A stretch of 64,000 nucleotides of DNA from Polietes domitor (taxonomy: Eukaryota > Arthropoda > Insecta > Diptera > Muscidae), in assembly GCA_947397865.1 (NCBI GenBank), contig OX377619.1, forward strand, positions 128,585,622 through 128,649,621, given 5' to 3'. Shown here piece by piece: positions 1 through 12,274 of this stretch. The notes beneath the pieces were generated by a model that saw only the letters and a list, made by a program, of their open reading frames with translations, was not told the origin of the DNA and searched no databases. Made by a program: the position numbers and the translations under genes. Numbering within the stretch: position 1 is the stretch's first letter; each line of letters opens with the position of its first letter.

Positions 1-142
1 AAAACCGTAATTCCACAAAATGTTGTTCTGATGCCATAATCAGATTCAGTGCACTGGAATCTAAATGTCCTCCAAGCATTCCTGTCGTAATTAGCTTGAG
101 GATCATTTTGGTCCATTGCCAAAAAAATCATTTGGCGATTTG
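1..142 (+). mobile_element. hAT-like element, left part, split by Rep-1
   Basis: This stretch resembles 48780-48870, the interior of the hAT element at 48586-49639: both share blocks ending in ATCATTTGGCGATTT. The similarity resumes at about 1605, after a 1.4-kb Rep-1 insertion. The left end lies outside the window. No transposase frame is visible, so this is a non-autonomous or decayed copy. The assignment rests on similarity to the better-delimited copy. Confidence 0.6.
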
Positions 143-1582
143 TATACCCTACACCACTTCGTGGACTAGGGTATTATAAGTTAGTTTCGCGCCAAATGTT
201 TGTAACACCAAGAAATAATTGAGCTAGACCCACCTTTAAGTATACCGATCGTCTTAGAATCACCAGCTGAGTCGATTTAACGATGTCTGTCTGTCCGTCC
301 GTCCGTCTGCTTTTCATCTAAGCTTGTTTGCACTCTACAGGTTGTTGTTCGATTGTCATGAAACTTGGCAGAAGTTATTTTTCTGGCCAAGGACCATCGG
401 TATTGAATTTGGGGGAAATCGGTTCAGATTTAGATATAGCCCCCATACAAATGTCGATCCCGATTTGTCATTTCCACTCTAGAAACCACATCTTGTACCC
501 GATTTTCTTTAAATTTGGCACAACATTTTATACTCCTACTAGAAACACCTATGCAGAAATTGGTAAGATCGGTTCAGATTTAGATACAGCCCCCATAAAA
601 TGTGGCTCCCGATTTGACATTTTCCGCTCTAGAAACCACATCTTGTACCCGATTTTCTCTAAATTTGATACAACATCTTATAATCCAACTAGAAACATCT
701 ATGCAGAAATTGGGTAAGATCGGTTCAGATTTAGATATAGCCTCAACACAAATGTCGCTCCCGATTTCACTTTTTCCGCTTTAGAAACCACATTTTGTAC
801 CCGATTTTCTTTAGAATTGGCACAACGTCTTATAATCCAACTGAAAACACCTATGTTGATACCAATCGTACCGGTTCAGATTTAGTATAGCCCCATACAA
901 ATGTCGCTCCCGATTTGACTTTTCCGCTCTAGAAACCACATATTGTACCCGATTTTCTTTAAAATTGGCATAACATTTTATAATCCAACTAAAAACACCT
1001 ATGTTGAAAGTGGGTAAGATCGGTTCAGATTTAGATACAGCCCCAATACAAATGTTGCTCCCGAATCTTTAACCGATTTTGGCCAAACATTACATATTAT
1101 ATTTCACCAATAAACATACATGGTGAAAGCGGGTCACATCGCTCCAGGTTTCAATATAACCCCATACAAATGTCCTTTCCGATTTAACATTTTTTTCAAA
1201 CACATACATTTATCTATAGGAGCATGTTTTGGCACAGGCTTCAAGTGTTATAGGCCCTCTTCAAATGTCCGTCCGATCCATCCTATTACCGCTGTATTGT
1301 CTGTATTTATCATTGGATCTTGACCAATTTTTCCGGATCATGTTATGTTTACTTTACTCGGAATATCTGCTGGAAAATTGGATCAATTACTTTATTATTT
1401 ACCATACTTATTAAATTTGACTAAAGATGAATGTATAGTAACTGTATAATTTATATGAACTACATAAAATTGCTCCCATGAAATACCTGGGTTTAGTAAT
1501 CAAAGCGAGGTATATACGCAGGGAGTGGTGTAGGGTATTATATAGTCGGCCCCGCCCGACTTTAGCCTTTCCTTACTTGTTC
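143..1582 (+). mobile_element. Rep-1 interspersed element, longest copy
   Basis: The longest and best-preserved Rep-1 copy. It begins at TATACCCTACACCAC, has a conserved head (TTTGTAACACC, GAGTCGATTTA, CTGTCTGTCCGTCC), about five central units of 149-151 bp starting at 421, 571, 722, 873 and 1022 (marker GGTTCAGATTTAGATATAG), and a tail with a GC-rich inverted motif (AGTCGGCCCCGCCCGACT) ending in CTTTCCTTACTTGTT. It has no coding frame and no evident terminal inverted repeat. The related DNA at 48859-48895 lacks the insert, which supports both boundaries and an insertion in a T-run. Head, central tandem units and hairpin-bearing tail recall Helentron-associated (HINE/DINE-1-like) elements, but that class is inference. 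Confidence 0.75.
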
Positions 1583-2230
1583 AATAATATTTTTTTTTAC
1601 CCATCATTACTTTTCGTACTTCAACTATTTTCCCAGATTATAAGTTTAGAACACAGTAAAAATTACAAATATGTCTTCTGAAATAGGTAATCATTTTAAA
1701 ACCCAGCTATAATTTCTGAACCAATTACACCATTCTGCAATTCTTGAAAATAAAATAAGCTAAAACATAAAAAATAAGAAAATAAATCATATATTTGAAA
1801 TGAAATTCAAGGATTATGCAAATTTTTAGACTACTTGAAATACAAGGACCTTCCACTTTTCTCTTATATTCACAAAGGGCTTTCCAAAGCTATCTCTCCA
1901 CAAAAACGCCCAAAAGTACCAACTTTGGACCAGAGTAAAACTAGAACTACGTACAACTTTGACATATGGTAAACGCGGTCATGCTGCGGTCATACCCACA
2001 AATTAATACTGGATTGTTTAATTATGATCTGCAAAATAATTTTTCGTTGGGTCAAACCGTCTTTGAACCAAATGGTCTACGACACCGATTTCTTTACGAT
2101 GTAGAGCACACACCAGAACGACCAACCAACCATTATAGGGGAATGTTAAATCCTAATCAACCTATTCTAACAAAATCAAAATGTACCGCATGTACTGCAT
2201 ATAAACAATATATATTTAAATTGTGAAACT
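1583..2230 (+). mobile_element. hAT-like element, right part, with Rep-3 segment
   Basis: Continuation of the element at 1-142. About 1605-1900 matches 48890-49120 in order (CATCATTACTTTTCG, AAAAAATAAGAAAATAAATC, TTGAAATACAAG). About 1970-2115 carries a Rep-3 segment (GGATTGTTTAATTATGATCT, then GGTCAAACCGTC), also present at 49166-49245 and in the long inverted repeats of the element at 59255-61116. No terminal TAGAGTGATC end is seen before 2300, so the right end is lost or diverged. Confidence 0.5.
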
Positions 2231-3441
2231 AACCTATCAAGTAAACGGAATCTTTGCCTATTCAGCTTTATTAACGTTAAAGAGAAATAAGCATAGTAAG
2301 TAAGTTTGTGGTGTTGAGAGTTTACTAACACCCCGATTTGATTTGATTAGATTTGTGTCGCCAAAATAAAATTGAACGGCTTCGAAGCGCGTTCAATTTG
2401 CGTCGTTTTCTTGTTCACACGTTCAAGGGGTATTTTCCTGTTTTACTATTATTATTTGGAATGAGACAGTTTATGAGGAATTAATGATTTCTTTTCTATA
2501 AGCTAAGCAAGCGAGGAAAGGCTATAGTGTGGCAAAAGCCGACTGTATCATACACTACACCATTCCCTGTGCATATGCGTGGTATTATTTTCGAATTTGT
2601 CGATGGACAATGTACAATTGTTTCCTTTGTTGTTGTTGGTTTTAACATAAACCAAGCTAATTCCGACTAAATGGTAACATACAAGGCTGCAGTCTATAAT
2701 TAAATACCAAAGATAATACAAAATGACAAAAAAATTATGATCTTTAATTCAAAATTTTATATCAGCTATTTTAAAGGGGTCTCGCGAAAATTTTTCAAAT
2801 ATTAAAAATTAATTATATTTATAATTTTTAAAATTTAAATATTAAAATATATTTTGTTGATTGTTTTGTTCTATTTCAAATTTATATTATTCATTTCTGA
2901 ACATTTGTCAACAATTTAGTTTTATATTTTTTATTACAAAAAAAAAAGTTAAAATTTTGCGTAACCCAGGTCGGGTTTCTCTCTATCTCTGTAATAGTCA
3001 AATATTTTTCTCGTTTAACATTGTTGTATATGTGTCTATTATCAAACACATTTTTCAAAATAAAGATTTATGATTAATGCTGTAGTGGACTGAAAGCTTT
3101 TTGTGAGGATTTTTATTGTGAAACAAAAATATCACACTGTTAACACTAAGGCTTACATAGTGGTAATACTTAGCCCCTCGTGTCATCCGGTTTACCGTTT
3201 CCCCATTGATAAATAAAGAATCTGAGATTCGAATATTTCCCACCTTTTGTAAAATATTTTTGTCTCTTCTAAATTAAAGACGTAATAACTCTCTCAGTAA
3301 CTCGAGTTGTTTGTAGTTGTTCTTTGTCTTCCTAAACGTTTTGTTAATCTAGAGTAGATTGCAGTCACTAGTGACCGTGACTTAAAAGTCCAATTTATGA
3401 CTACTTTTATTCTGACGATTCGTGCGTCTCAAAAACATTTT
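2231..3441. other. AT-rich unassigned DNA with a Rep-1 tail scrap
   Basis: No gene is supported. A degraded minus-strand Rep-1 tail lies at about 2513-2590 (GCGAGGAAAGGCTATAGTG, CATACACTACACCATTCCC). About 2750-2860 is almost pure A/T. Around 3090-3130 a short block (CTTTTTGTGAGGAT) resembles 25855-25900. The rest shows nothing recognisable. Confidence 0.5.
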
Positions 3442-3730
3442 TATACCCTACACAACAGGGTATAATGACTTTGTGCATTTGTTTGTAACACCAAAAAGAA
3501 AACGAGATAGACCCATAGTTTATTATACCGATCGATTTGGAATCACTTTCTGAGTCGATTTAGCAATGTCCGTCCGTCCGTCCTTGTAATCAAAGTACAG
3601 GTCGCAATTGTCGTTTGAACTAAATGAAACTTTGCACAACGAAGTTTTATGGGATGTGGACGAACGCTATTTAATTTGAAGAAAAACGGTTCAGATTTAG
3701 ATATAGCTCCCATACAAAATTTTGAATTTT
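3442..3730 (+). mobile_element. Rep-1 head fragment
   Basis: Carries the Rep-1 head (TATACCCTACAC, TTTGTTTGTAACACC, GAGTCGATTTAGCAATGTCC) and the beginning of the first central unit (GGTTCAGATTTAGATATAG). It stops there and is followed within about 30 bp by a Rep-2 head. There is no tail, so this copy is 3'-truncated. Confidence 0.7.
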
Positions 3731-3762
3731 CACAATATATTATTGCCGGTCGGGAAATAAGG

Positions 3763-6228
3763 TCCACTCCACCACAGGATGGAGTGCATATTCATTTTGT
3801 CATTCCATTTGCAACACCTAGATATATTCATCGAAGACCCCATAAAGTATATGTATACCCTGTATACATATGGTATACATGGTAAAATTCTAAAACGAGC
3901 ATTGGCTGTGTTTTTCCCATGTGGTTTAAATATTCCATAAATGTGTTTAATGGAAACAGATCTGTTAGGATTGCAAATGGACCAAATCTGACCAGAATAG
4001 AAACGTTTTTTCCCTAGCATAGACTGAAAATATTCCCTAGTGTTTGCAGTAGTTAAGCACATTTTTCAAAAATTCACTTTTGGTAGTGAAATAGAGCAGA
4101 GTGGGATAAATATGGTACGAATAAACGACAACTGCAAGAAACATGAATTTAGAGTGTACATCCCCATAACTGCGCAGACACATAAAGAGATTTTTCGCAA
4201 TTTATGTTTTAGGGGAGGAATTTCAAAAGAAGAATAACAAGTACATAAGTTTAAGTCGCTTAAACCGACCTCACTTTCGAAGAACATGTGTATGGAAAGA
4301 TTTAAATTTTACTCAACACCGGGTTATTTGTGTGGGAGGTACTAAAAGGTTAATGGCAAATGTACCAGCGTCCACATTTGCAAAGCAATTTCAGGCAACG
4401 TTATAGAAGTTATAAAGGATTCGCGACGTCTTCAAGAAATTGAGGATATAATATTGATGGATGAGTCACTCAGCCAGGATTTACTGGCCACTTCCGATTG
4501 GGGTCGAGTGAAAAGAGTAGACTTTAATGCAAAGTAAGCATTACAATTTCTAGGCATTTTAAGGCGGTGTAAGAAATACCTCACTCCTTCTGATCTTCAC
4601 AATACCTACAACAGACCTTAGATAAAGTACAGCTCCCATATATGGTCGGGTGTCTCATGATCTTTATTAGAAGTTCTCGACCATATTCACAGGAGGGCGA
4701 AGATGTTGTTAAGTGACAGTATCATATCCAATTCTATTGTCTCCCTTGATCACCGTCGTAATGTGGGATGTTTTTCGTTGTTCCATAGATACTTTTATAG
4801 CGTTTGTTCTTCGGATACTCGTGGTCTCATTCCGGACGTGAGGACTTTCGGTAGAGATACGCGACTTTCAAGGAACTCACAGCCATTTGTTGTCTTTCAC
4901 AAACAGATTCCAGAATGAATTCATTGTTTGTTCATACAACTTGTATGTGGAATCGACTTCCGGCAAATATCTTTCCCTCCAATTATGACATCCAGAGATT
5001 CGAAACAGATGTCAGCAAATACTTCTCCCTCTTTCCTCCATTCAACTCCTGGTCTTCCTTTGGCCAACAGGTTTTCGACTTTTTTTATTTAAGCAATTTT
5101 TTGGAAAATTTTTGTTTTTTATACACTTGATATTTGTTGCGCACATTCCTCTACTAACGTGAAAACACCAAAAAGTACAACAAAAAATATCGGGTGAAAT
5201 GGGACAAAAAGGGATAAAAATGGTACCAATGATACGTAAACAGCTAGAAACACGAAATTCGATGTGTACATTCATATAATTTCGTAGACACGTAAAAAAG
5301 AGGGAGTTTTTCGAAATTCGTACTTTTAAGGGATACAATTGGAAAAGGGGTATATAAATGGTACCAACCAAACCGCTGAAGTTGTAATCATGAAATTTGG
5401 TGTATGCATTCATCTGACTATATAGACGCGAAAAATAAATTTTGTATTTTAAAGTTTGTACTTTTGGCTGAAAATGGGATAAAAAGGTACTGCAGTTAGA
5501 ATAGTGAAATTCAGTCAGAGCAACTGTGTAGATGCGAAAAATAAAGATATATTTCGATATTCATACCTTAAGAACCAAAACGGGATAAAATTGGTACCAA
5601 CTAAAGAATCAATAAATTCAGTGTTTACACTCGTCTGTCTTCGTAAACACGCAAAATATGAGTATTTTCCCAAATTCGTACTCTTAGGGTCAAAATAAAA
5701 AAAAAGAATAAAACTGGTACCAAGCATACGGATGTACCTGGAATCATGAAATTAGATGTGTACATTCCAATGTGGACCCGAAATATAACGAATCTTTGAA
5801 ATGTTTTCTTTTCAGTCACTTTGTCTGTAACTGAATCAAGAAATTGCAAATGGGGAAATGTTTCTTCTTAATGACGCCTGACAATACACCTAATATTTAG
5901 GACACATTTTTGAAGATTGCGGCCTCATGTTCACTTTTTGTTTACAATTTCAGTATTATATTTATATATAGCAAGACTATATTTTATTATGATATTGAAG
6001 CAATGCATTTTTTTAAACAGTGCGCATAAGTATGCCTTATAATTTCAAATAGTAAACAAATATAGTAATGTGCATTAGGAAAATATAACAATTTCCTAAT
6101 ATGGTTCCGCACTTCTATGTAGAGCCGACAGCCAAAAATCTGTCGGTAATACTGTGGAAGGTCGGTAATACTGTGGAGGGTATATAAGATTCTGCCCGGC
6201 CGAACTTAACGCATTTTTACTTGTTTAT
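3763..6228 (+). mobile_element. Rep-2 interspersed element, interrupted by a LINE
   Basis: The head at about 3763 (CCACTCCACCACAGGATGGA, TTTGCAACACCTAGATATATTC, GACCCCATAAAGTATATG) opens this copy. Central units with GGGATAAA...TGGTAC run to about 4230 and resume from 5066 to 5830. The tail at 6110-6228 includes GTCGGTAATACTGTGGA, duplicated in tandem with a 22-bp period at about 6140-6185, and ends GAACTTAACGCATTTTTACTTGTT. A LINE 3' fragment occupies about 4400-5065. There is no coding frame. The frame-like stretches in both directions are products of the tandem units. Confidence 0.65.
4400..5065 (+). pseudogene. Non-LTR retrotransposon reverse transcriptase, C-terminal fragment
   Basis: Translation in shifting frames gives blocks typical of the C-terminal part of fly LINE ORF2, downstream of the catalytic palm. 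Near 4460-4540 is a segment reading LSQDLLATSDWGRVKRVDFNA (4460-4533). At 4555-4660 is LRRCKKYLTPSDLHNTYNRP. At 4690-4915 is DHIHRRAKMLLSD through LDHRRNVGCFSLFHRYFYSV. At 4915-5040 is MWNRLPANIFPSNYDIQRFE. The YADD-type catalytic box and everything upstream are absent, as expected for a 5'-truncated insertion. Stops and at least two frameshifts separate the blocks. A second fragment of the same type lies at 33115-33655. The clade is not assigned. Confidence 0.75.
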
Positions 6229-9200
6229 TTTGAAATACTCTAGTCTCTACTACTCTATTCTATTAGGTATTCAATAACATCAATTGATTGACGCACAAAA
6301 ACAAATTTTGACAATGGAAAGTCGATTTTTTTACCTTTTACCTAAAGTGGATTAGTTGAATGTCGATTTATAGATCCCTATGGTTTAGTGAATACAATTT
6401 TTTTGGGTTTAGACATTTTGAAATATCAAATTGTAACTGATTTCGACTATCCGTAATCAGTTTTTAGGTAATCAGTTTTATTTTAATCAAAGCTATGGTA
6501 ATATCGCCCATATTACAGTTGTGTATTTTAGGTAGGATAGGGTGGGAGGTACTAGAACTGATTTTGAAAAAAATATCATGTACCTAAATATAGCAGATTA
6601 CGAAAATCCATGAACGGATTTGGTCCTAAGTCATTACTTCAAAGCGTTACACTTTATTTCTGTCCCTCCTACTTCGTAGATTGAGGGTATACTATCCAAA
6701 CGACTGAAATCTAGAAATTCATTTTATATTTTCCTTACTGTGTCCCAAACGACTGCAGCTGGTATCATGACTTTCAGTGAGTAGGATCACCTGACTGTGT
6801 GAACGGCTGGAATGGCAAGTGGGTAAAATTGCACGAGACAGATTTAAAAATATTCTTTCGAAGGAAACTGTCTTATTTCTACTTTTTAATACACTTGACC
6901 TGTGGGGTGGGAAAATATAAAAATCGAAGCAACCGATAATTCATGCAGTTATTGATCATCTCTTATGGTGGAGGGTATATAATATTTATTATTTGTTTAG
7001 AAAATGCGGTGGCATGGAAGTACCATCCACCAAATAGGATCGACTATCATGGACCATAAGTAGCGTGCAAATATCTTATAATCTGTTCCTACATTAGACA
7101 TACACGAATACAAATATGCCTCGAACTTTGTGGAAATTAATGAAAGGAAAACTGGAAACAATACCACAAAAATCTTGTTAAGCCGTCAACTTTTTCCTCT
7201 ATTTGTTGGGCTGCTCGTACTTCATTCACATCTTTTGTAAAAGTTACAAATCTAATCATGTAATGAGTTCCACTCACGATGGGCTAGAGGGTGGAAACCC
7301 CACTTGGTTACTAGTCGTGGCACACATTCATACGTTTGTGTCCCACCACCAGCAGTGCTCTCGGTACCCTTTCGACGAGTGTTGACTTAAAGTTTGCTGC
7401 AATGCAAATTTGCTCGGTCTTTAGCAGGTGATGTATGCACAAGGATGTCAGGAGCTGTGTCCATATATGTATGTGTGCACCTATGCATAATACAGAGAGT
7501 CGGTGTGTCTCAGTGAGATACAAAATTAAATTCAAAAGATTGGCGTATCCTTTTTTCAGGTTTTAATTAAAATATTCCTCTTCAGGAGATACATAGTTAG
7601 AAAGAAAGTCCTTTCAGATTTAAGATTTGTATGATTATTTGCTTGCAGTGCATACGGAAGGATGTGTGTGTTGTGTGCGTGTGTGATTTAGCTGTTTAAA
7701 GGATTCTTTGCACCACTGCAGTGAAATCGTCTAATTAGATGGAACATGCATATGTATTGCGCATACATACATATGTACATATATACATGCATGTTGTTAC
7801 TTTATTTACTTTGTTATTTATTTTATTTTAACCTTAGGTTGAGTTCGGTATCTGTCTGCCAACTTAATTGCAGGCCAAACACATGTAACATGTGTGGCCT
7901 CCAGCCTTGGCTATACTCTGCGTCATAGGAATAAGGACATACTCACAGTCATACATGGGCTGCCATACATTAATTATCATTTTAAATGATGTAATGCTTG
8001 TAAAAGCCACTTAAAGCCGTTTAAGTAATTTGGTCACATTATCAGAAGAAGCCTCAGCCGTTTGACAATTACGGTATCAGAAATTATTGACGAAGAGTTC
8101 GGAGAGTAATAGGAGCATAAATGACTGGAAGTAGTCGTATAAGTGGACATATTAAAAGAGTTTCAGAAACCAAACTGACACACAATGGGTCTTGCAAAGA
8201 GAAGGATTGTAATGATTGTATGGAATATTTATAAAAAAATTAATCGTTCAGAACATGAGAGAAATTCCCGGCAGTTTTATAAGAGAAGGCTATTCAACCA
8301 TGAGATCCTCATTAGACTGTGAGCCCTACAAGGAGCATCTCAGCTACTAGAAGAAAGGATCAGATGAACTCGTGCCGGTCTTTCTGGTCAGAAAAGTCAT
8401 ATAACACCGTACGACAATTTTTAGAAAAGTCTTTACACGGGTGATATTCGTCAGAAAGTATAGGCAAACTGAATAATGTTAGCGTTTTCAGTTTTTCATT
8501 TCCTCATCCTGCTGTAAAAAGACTACAAGGTTTCAAAGGATAAGATTTTTCAAATTATTGTTTGAAATATTTATTCGCACCCTACGATATATGTGTCAAA
8601 TTAAAGGGGAGAATATCTGTTAAAAAAACTAAAAAAGAAAGAGAGTTGAAACGACTGACGAGTTCACTCGAGGCCAACTAAATTCGGCCCATTGTGATTC
8701 CCGTAATTAGTGAAGGATAAAAGGATTTACGAGGTAAGGCGGTGGAATGAATGATGAGTGAAGAGAAAGGAGGGGCTATCTCAAATTTTAGTCTGTATTC
8801 CTGTTGATTCTTTTGAACCATTAGAATTTCTCTACAAAGCGGATGAGGGTTATTTTTTATAAATCCTTAAAAAATTGAAGTCAATATGTTTTTATACGAA
8901 ATATGGTAATTTACTTTAGTAAAGTTCGAATGTTGCATTCGGAAAAAAAGAAAAAAATAAGTTTTTATACAAACAATATGTTGACGATTTCCCGTCCTGT
9001 CCCACAATCCTGGAAAATTGGAAAAATATTCCCGAAGTCGAAAGGAGTTAAGGAATCAATTCAAACTTTGCACATGGTAATTTTTTCCCAAACTTAGTTT
9101 AAGTTCGAAGATGGGCGAAATTGCCAAGCCCCCTTCTGGTACAGTACAAGCTGAAACATTTAAAAATATTTATATTTTACTCGCATGTTTGATTTATTAT

Positions 9201-9231
9201 TGTTTATTACAATTGAATTATTATTTCATTA
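6229..9231. other. Unassigned AT-rich DNA
   Basis: Three kilobases without a supportable gene. About 6540-6990 contains weak Rep-2-like scraps ending in TGGTGGAGGGTATATAATA. About 7740-7800 is a degenerate CATA/TATG microsatellite. All open frames are 60-75 codons with no recognised domain. 8000-8900 is low in repeat signal and could be unique sequence. Confidence 0.4.
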
Positions 9232-9585
9232 TACCCTCCACCTCCAGGATGGGGGTATACTGACTTTGTCATTCCGTTTGTAACACCTTGAAATATCGAC
9301 CTGAGACCCTATAAAGTATATATATTCTTGATCGTCATAAAATTCGAAGACGATCTAGCCACGTCCGTCTGTTGAAAGCACGCTAGTATCTAAACGAAAG
9401 GAGCTAGGATGTCCAAATTTTCCATAAATGCCTCAAACTGAGCGAAATCGGTCCTTCTAATTGCGTACTTTTAAGGGGGTAAAAGGGGATAAAAATGGTA
9501 CCAACCAAATGGCCGCAGCTAGAATCATGGAATTCGGTGTATACATTCCTCTGACAAATTCGTACTTTTTACTTTTACGGCAAAA
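9232..9585 (+). mobile_element. Rep-2 head fragment
   Basis: A good example of the Rep-2 head: TATACCCTCCACCTCCAGGA, GTCATTCCGTTTGTAACACC, GACCCTATAAAGTATATATA, CATCTAAACG-like and GGAGCTAGGA blocks. One central unit follows (GGGATAAAAATGGTACCAAC, CAGCTAGAATCATGGAATTC). It ends before the Helitron C start at 9651. The same head is seen at 16711 and 41475. Confidence 0.75.
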
Positions 9586-9650
9586 AATGGTTGAGTCATG
9601 CAGTTTGGTTATTTTGCACTATGTACGTGAGATATATACAGTACAATATA

Positions 9651-10985
9651 TCTATATATATAAAAGAGTTGCGTTACTGACTGACTGACTGACTTATCAT
9701 TGACCAGCCCCCAGACCAAACGGCTTAAGCTAGGGTCATGAAATTTTCAGGGTAGTTCCCAAATATGACGTAGACGTCGACTAAGAAAGGGTTTTACGAG
9801 GGATAAACATCGAACCTTCGTCCTGACTAAACGGCAGTAGTTAGAAACATGAAATTCGGTGAGTTCCTTGCACTGACCATGCAGAAGAGCTACAAATAGG
9901 GATTTTTCGAAATATGTACTTTTAAGGGGCGAGCGGGATAAAAATGGTACCAACTAAAGTATTTAACCTAGAATCGTGAAATTTGGTATGTAAATTCCTC
10001 TGACCATATTAAAGTGAAGTAAAATTAGATTTTCGCAATTTGTACTTTTAGGGGCGTGCGAGACAAAAAGGGATAAAAATTGTACCTACTAAAGTATAAC
10101 ACCTAGAATCGTGAAATTTGTTATTTAAATTCCTCTGACCATATAAAAGCGAAGTAAAATTGGATTTTGTACTTTAAATTTGTACTTTAAAGGGCCAGAG
10201 GGACAAAGAGGGATAAAAATGGTACTAACTAAAGTATTCCACTTAGAATCATGAAATTTGGTATGTAAATTCCTCTGACCATATAGAAACGAAGTAAAAT
10301 TGGATTTTTCGAAAATTGTACTTTAAAGGGGCGTGCGGGACAAAAAGGGATAAAAATGGTACTAACTAAAGTATTACACATAGTATAGTGAAATTTGGTA
10401 TGTAAATTCCTCTGGCCATATAAAAGCGAAGTAAAATTGAATTTTTCGAAATTTATACTTTTTAGGGGGCGAGCGGGACAAAAAGAGATAAAAATGGTAC
10501 CAACTAAAGTATTACACCTAGAATCGTGAAATTTGGTATAGAAATTCCTCTGACCATATAAAAGCGAAGTAAAATTGGACTTTCGAAATTTGTACTTTTA
10601 AGGGATGCGCGGGACGAAAAGTAATAAAAATTGTGTACAGTCCTTTAATTACTTAAACGTGGAACATAAATGGATATTTCAAAATTTGTACTTAACACAA
10701 CGATACGTCCCGACAAGAAATAAATGTTTTACCAAATAAAGTACATATTTTTAGGGGAAGCAAAAACACATGTTACCTATAGTGGTTTTTCAAAATGTGT
10801 ACTTTTTGGGAAAGAGGTGCAAAAGTTATAAAGTTGCTGGCTGCATCTAGAAACATGAGATCGAGGATGTAAATGGTGGTAATTTTTTGTTCAAAACTTG
10901 GTAGAAAATGATAAAAATTATACGAAGGAATTCAGCTAAAATAGTGCATATCGACAAACACATTACTTTGACTGTGTGTGAGTGC
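9651..10985 (+). mobile_element. Helitron C, copy 1, 3'-truncated
   Basis: Begins TCTATATATATAAAAGAG at 9651, a TC start preceded by A, followed by GCGTTACTGACTGACTGACT. The 567-bp copy at 26242-26808 (minus strand) has the same start and a complete CTAG end. Similarity between the two persists to about 10985 (AGTGCATATCGACAAACACA), after which this copy diverges and shows no hairpin plus CTAG. Its interior is expanded by the tandem array at 9900-10640. There is no Rep or helicase coding, so it is non-autonomous. Confidence 0.7.
9900..10640 (+). repeat. Tandem array, period about 139 bp, inside Helitron C
   Basis: About five head-to-tail units. The marker GGATAAAAATGGTAC occurs near 9930, 10070, 10209, 10348 and 10488, giving a period of 139-140 bp. 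Each unit reads GGATAAAAATGGTACCAACT, then GAATCGTGAAATTTGGTAT, CTCTGACCATATAAAAGCG, and TTTGTACTTTTAAGGG. The unit is homologous to the central unit of Rep-2, which links the two families. Confidence 0.85.
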
Positions 10986-11520
10986 TATATAAAAGGATGT
11001 TTCCAAATTACTATTTCAGATTTATTAACAAGATATTGCAAAGGTATAAAAGTAAGAGTGTAGATTTGGGGAGTCGGCTAATTGTTTCTGGATAGCTCGG
11101 ATCTCTCTCTCTTTAGGCTTTAGCTTTCACAAATTCTAAAAATTTATTTTTCAATATTTCTTTCGTCATCTCTTGATTTGGATTTTGAAATCACACTTCC
11201 TGACATACTATAAATGTGTTATAGTTCGCGGTTTGGATATCAATTTGGAATTTTGATTTCACGAAAACTTTGATTATCCAAAAAACTCAAACGAGATTTG
11301 CAATTGATGGACGATTATATGGGTTCTTAGTATTATTAGGTTCAAAGTATCTATCCCGAAAATAGAAAAAAATTATAACTTTTGAATAGAAGTTGCTATA
11401 ATCGATACCATAAGTTGCGCTTATAAAGACTCCAATGCTAATATTAAGTTGGTTGCAAACAACGATCAGTTGCTATAATAGGTGGTTGCGATCATCGAGC
11501 TCGCACTGTATATATATATA
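10986..11520. other. Unassigned AT-rich DNA
   Basis: No gene seen. Around 11440-11512 the sequence ends GCGATCATCGAGCTCGCACTG followed by TA, which could be the right end of a pogo-type TIR element, but no matching left end was found. An AT dinucleotide run at 11509-11520 abuts the Helitron A start. Confidence 0.35.
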
Positions 11521-12274
11521 TCTATATATATAAAAATCAATTTGTGTCTGTATGCCTGTATGTCTGTATGTTGCGTATAGGACGCCAAATCGGTGGACTG
11601 ATTCGCCTAAAAATTTTACTGTATCTATCTTATGGACAGAGGATGTCTAGGTCATGATAGGACAAAGCGGGGTGGTACTTCCCACACAAAAAATAACTAC
11701 CAAAACAGGCATACCGATGGGTGGATTCGCTCGATATTTTTTCAGCAGCTAACTTCTGGGCAAGGAATGGTTCCAGGATATACTAGGTCATTATAAGAAA
11801 AAGAGGCGTGGCACCGCCCACACAAACTATATTTTAAAACTATCATTAAACACATTCCGAAGTGCGGATTCTCTTAAACATTTTATTGTGACTTACTTCT
11901 GAACAGTGGATAGTTTCTGAATGGTGACTATACAATGGTCATGATACCAAAGGACGTGAGACTGCCCACAGCAACTATAAATTATCACAAAACACGTAAC
12001 GAATGGCGGATTCTCTTGAAAATTTTACTGTATCTAGCCTGTGGAAAGGGTATGTTTTCTGGCTATAATAGGGGAAGACACGACAAATGGGCATGTTTAT
12101 ACCGTACACCCAAACAACGCAGAATGTTATTATTTGAGAATGTTATTAGTTAACGTGAGAGGATCCACTTCAGTATCAAATTTAAGAGCAGTGGAGAGAG
12201 GCGTGTCAGAAACTGGGAGACCACATTAATGTATGCTTCTGTCAGCAGTCATCCTCTCCAGATTCGAACTTTGC

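Noticed and set aside
328..784. Open frames with repeated GSDLDIAP motifs
   Set aside because: They are translations of the Rep-1 tandem units, and the same peptide recurs in every copy in any orientation; no start or domain.
1540..1582. GC-rich inverted motif CGGCCCCGCCCGA as a bacterial-type terminator
   Set aside because: Eukaryotic DNA; the motif belongs to the Rep-1 tail and recurs in all copies.
5042..5849. Open frames in Rep-2 on both strands (IPLFQLYPLKVRISK type)
   Set aside because: Products of the 130-140 bp core units; recur at 22533, 42044 and 61948 with no conservation of a protein.
7311..7535. Minus-strand 74-codon frame
   Set aside because: No domain, no neighbour support and a length expected by chance.
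9900..10640. Regular repeats as a CRISPR array
   Set aside because: Units are 139 bp, continuous, with no short repeat plus unique spacer; the organism is a fly.
12041..12229. Short open frame in Helitron A
   Set aside because: Lies in the non-coding 5' part and has no similarity to Helitron Rep domains.
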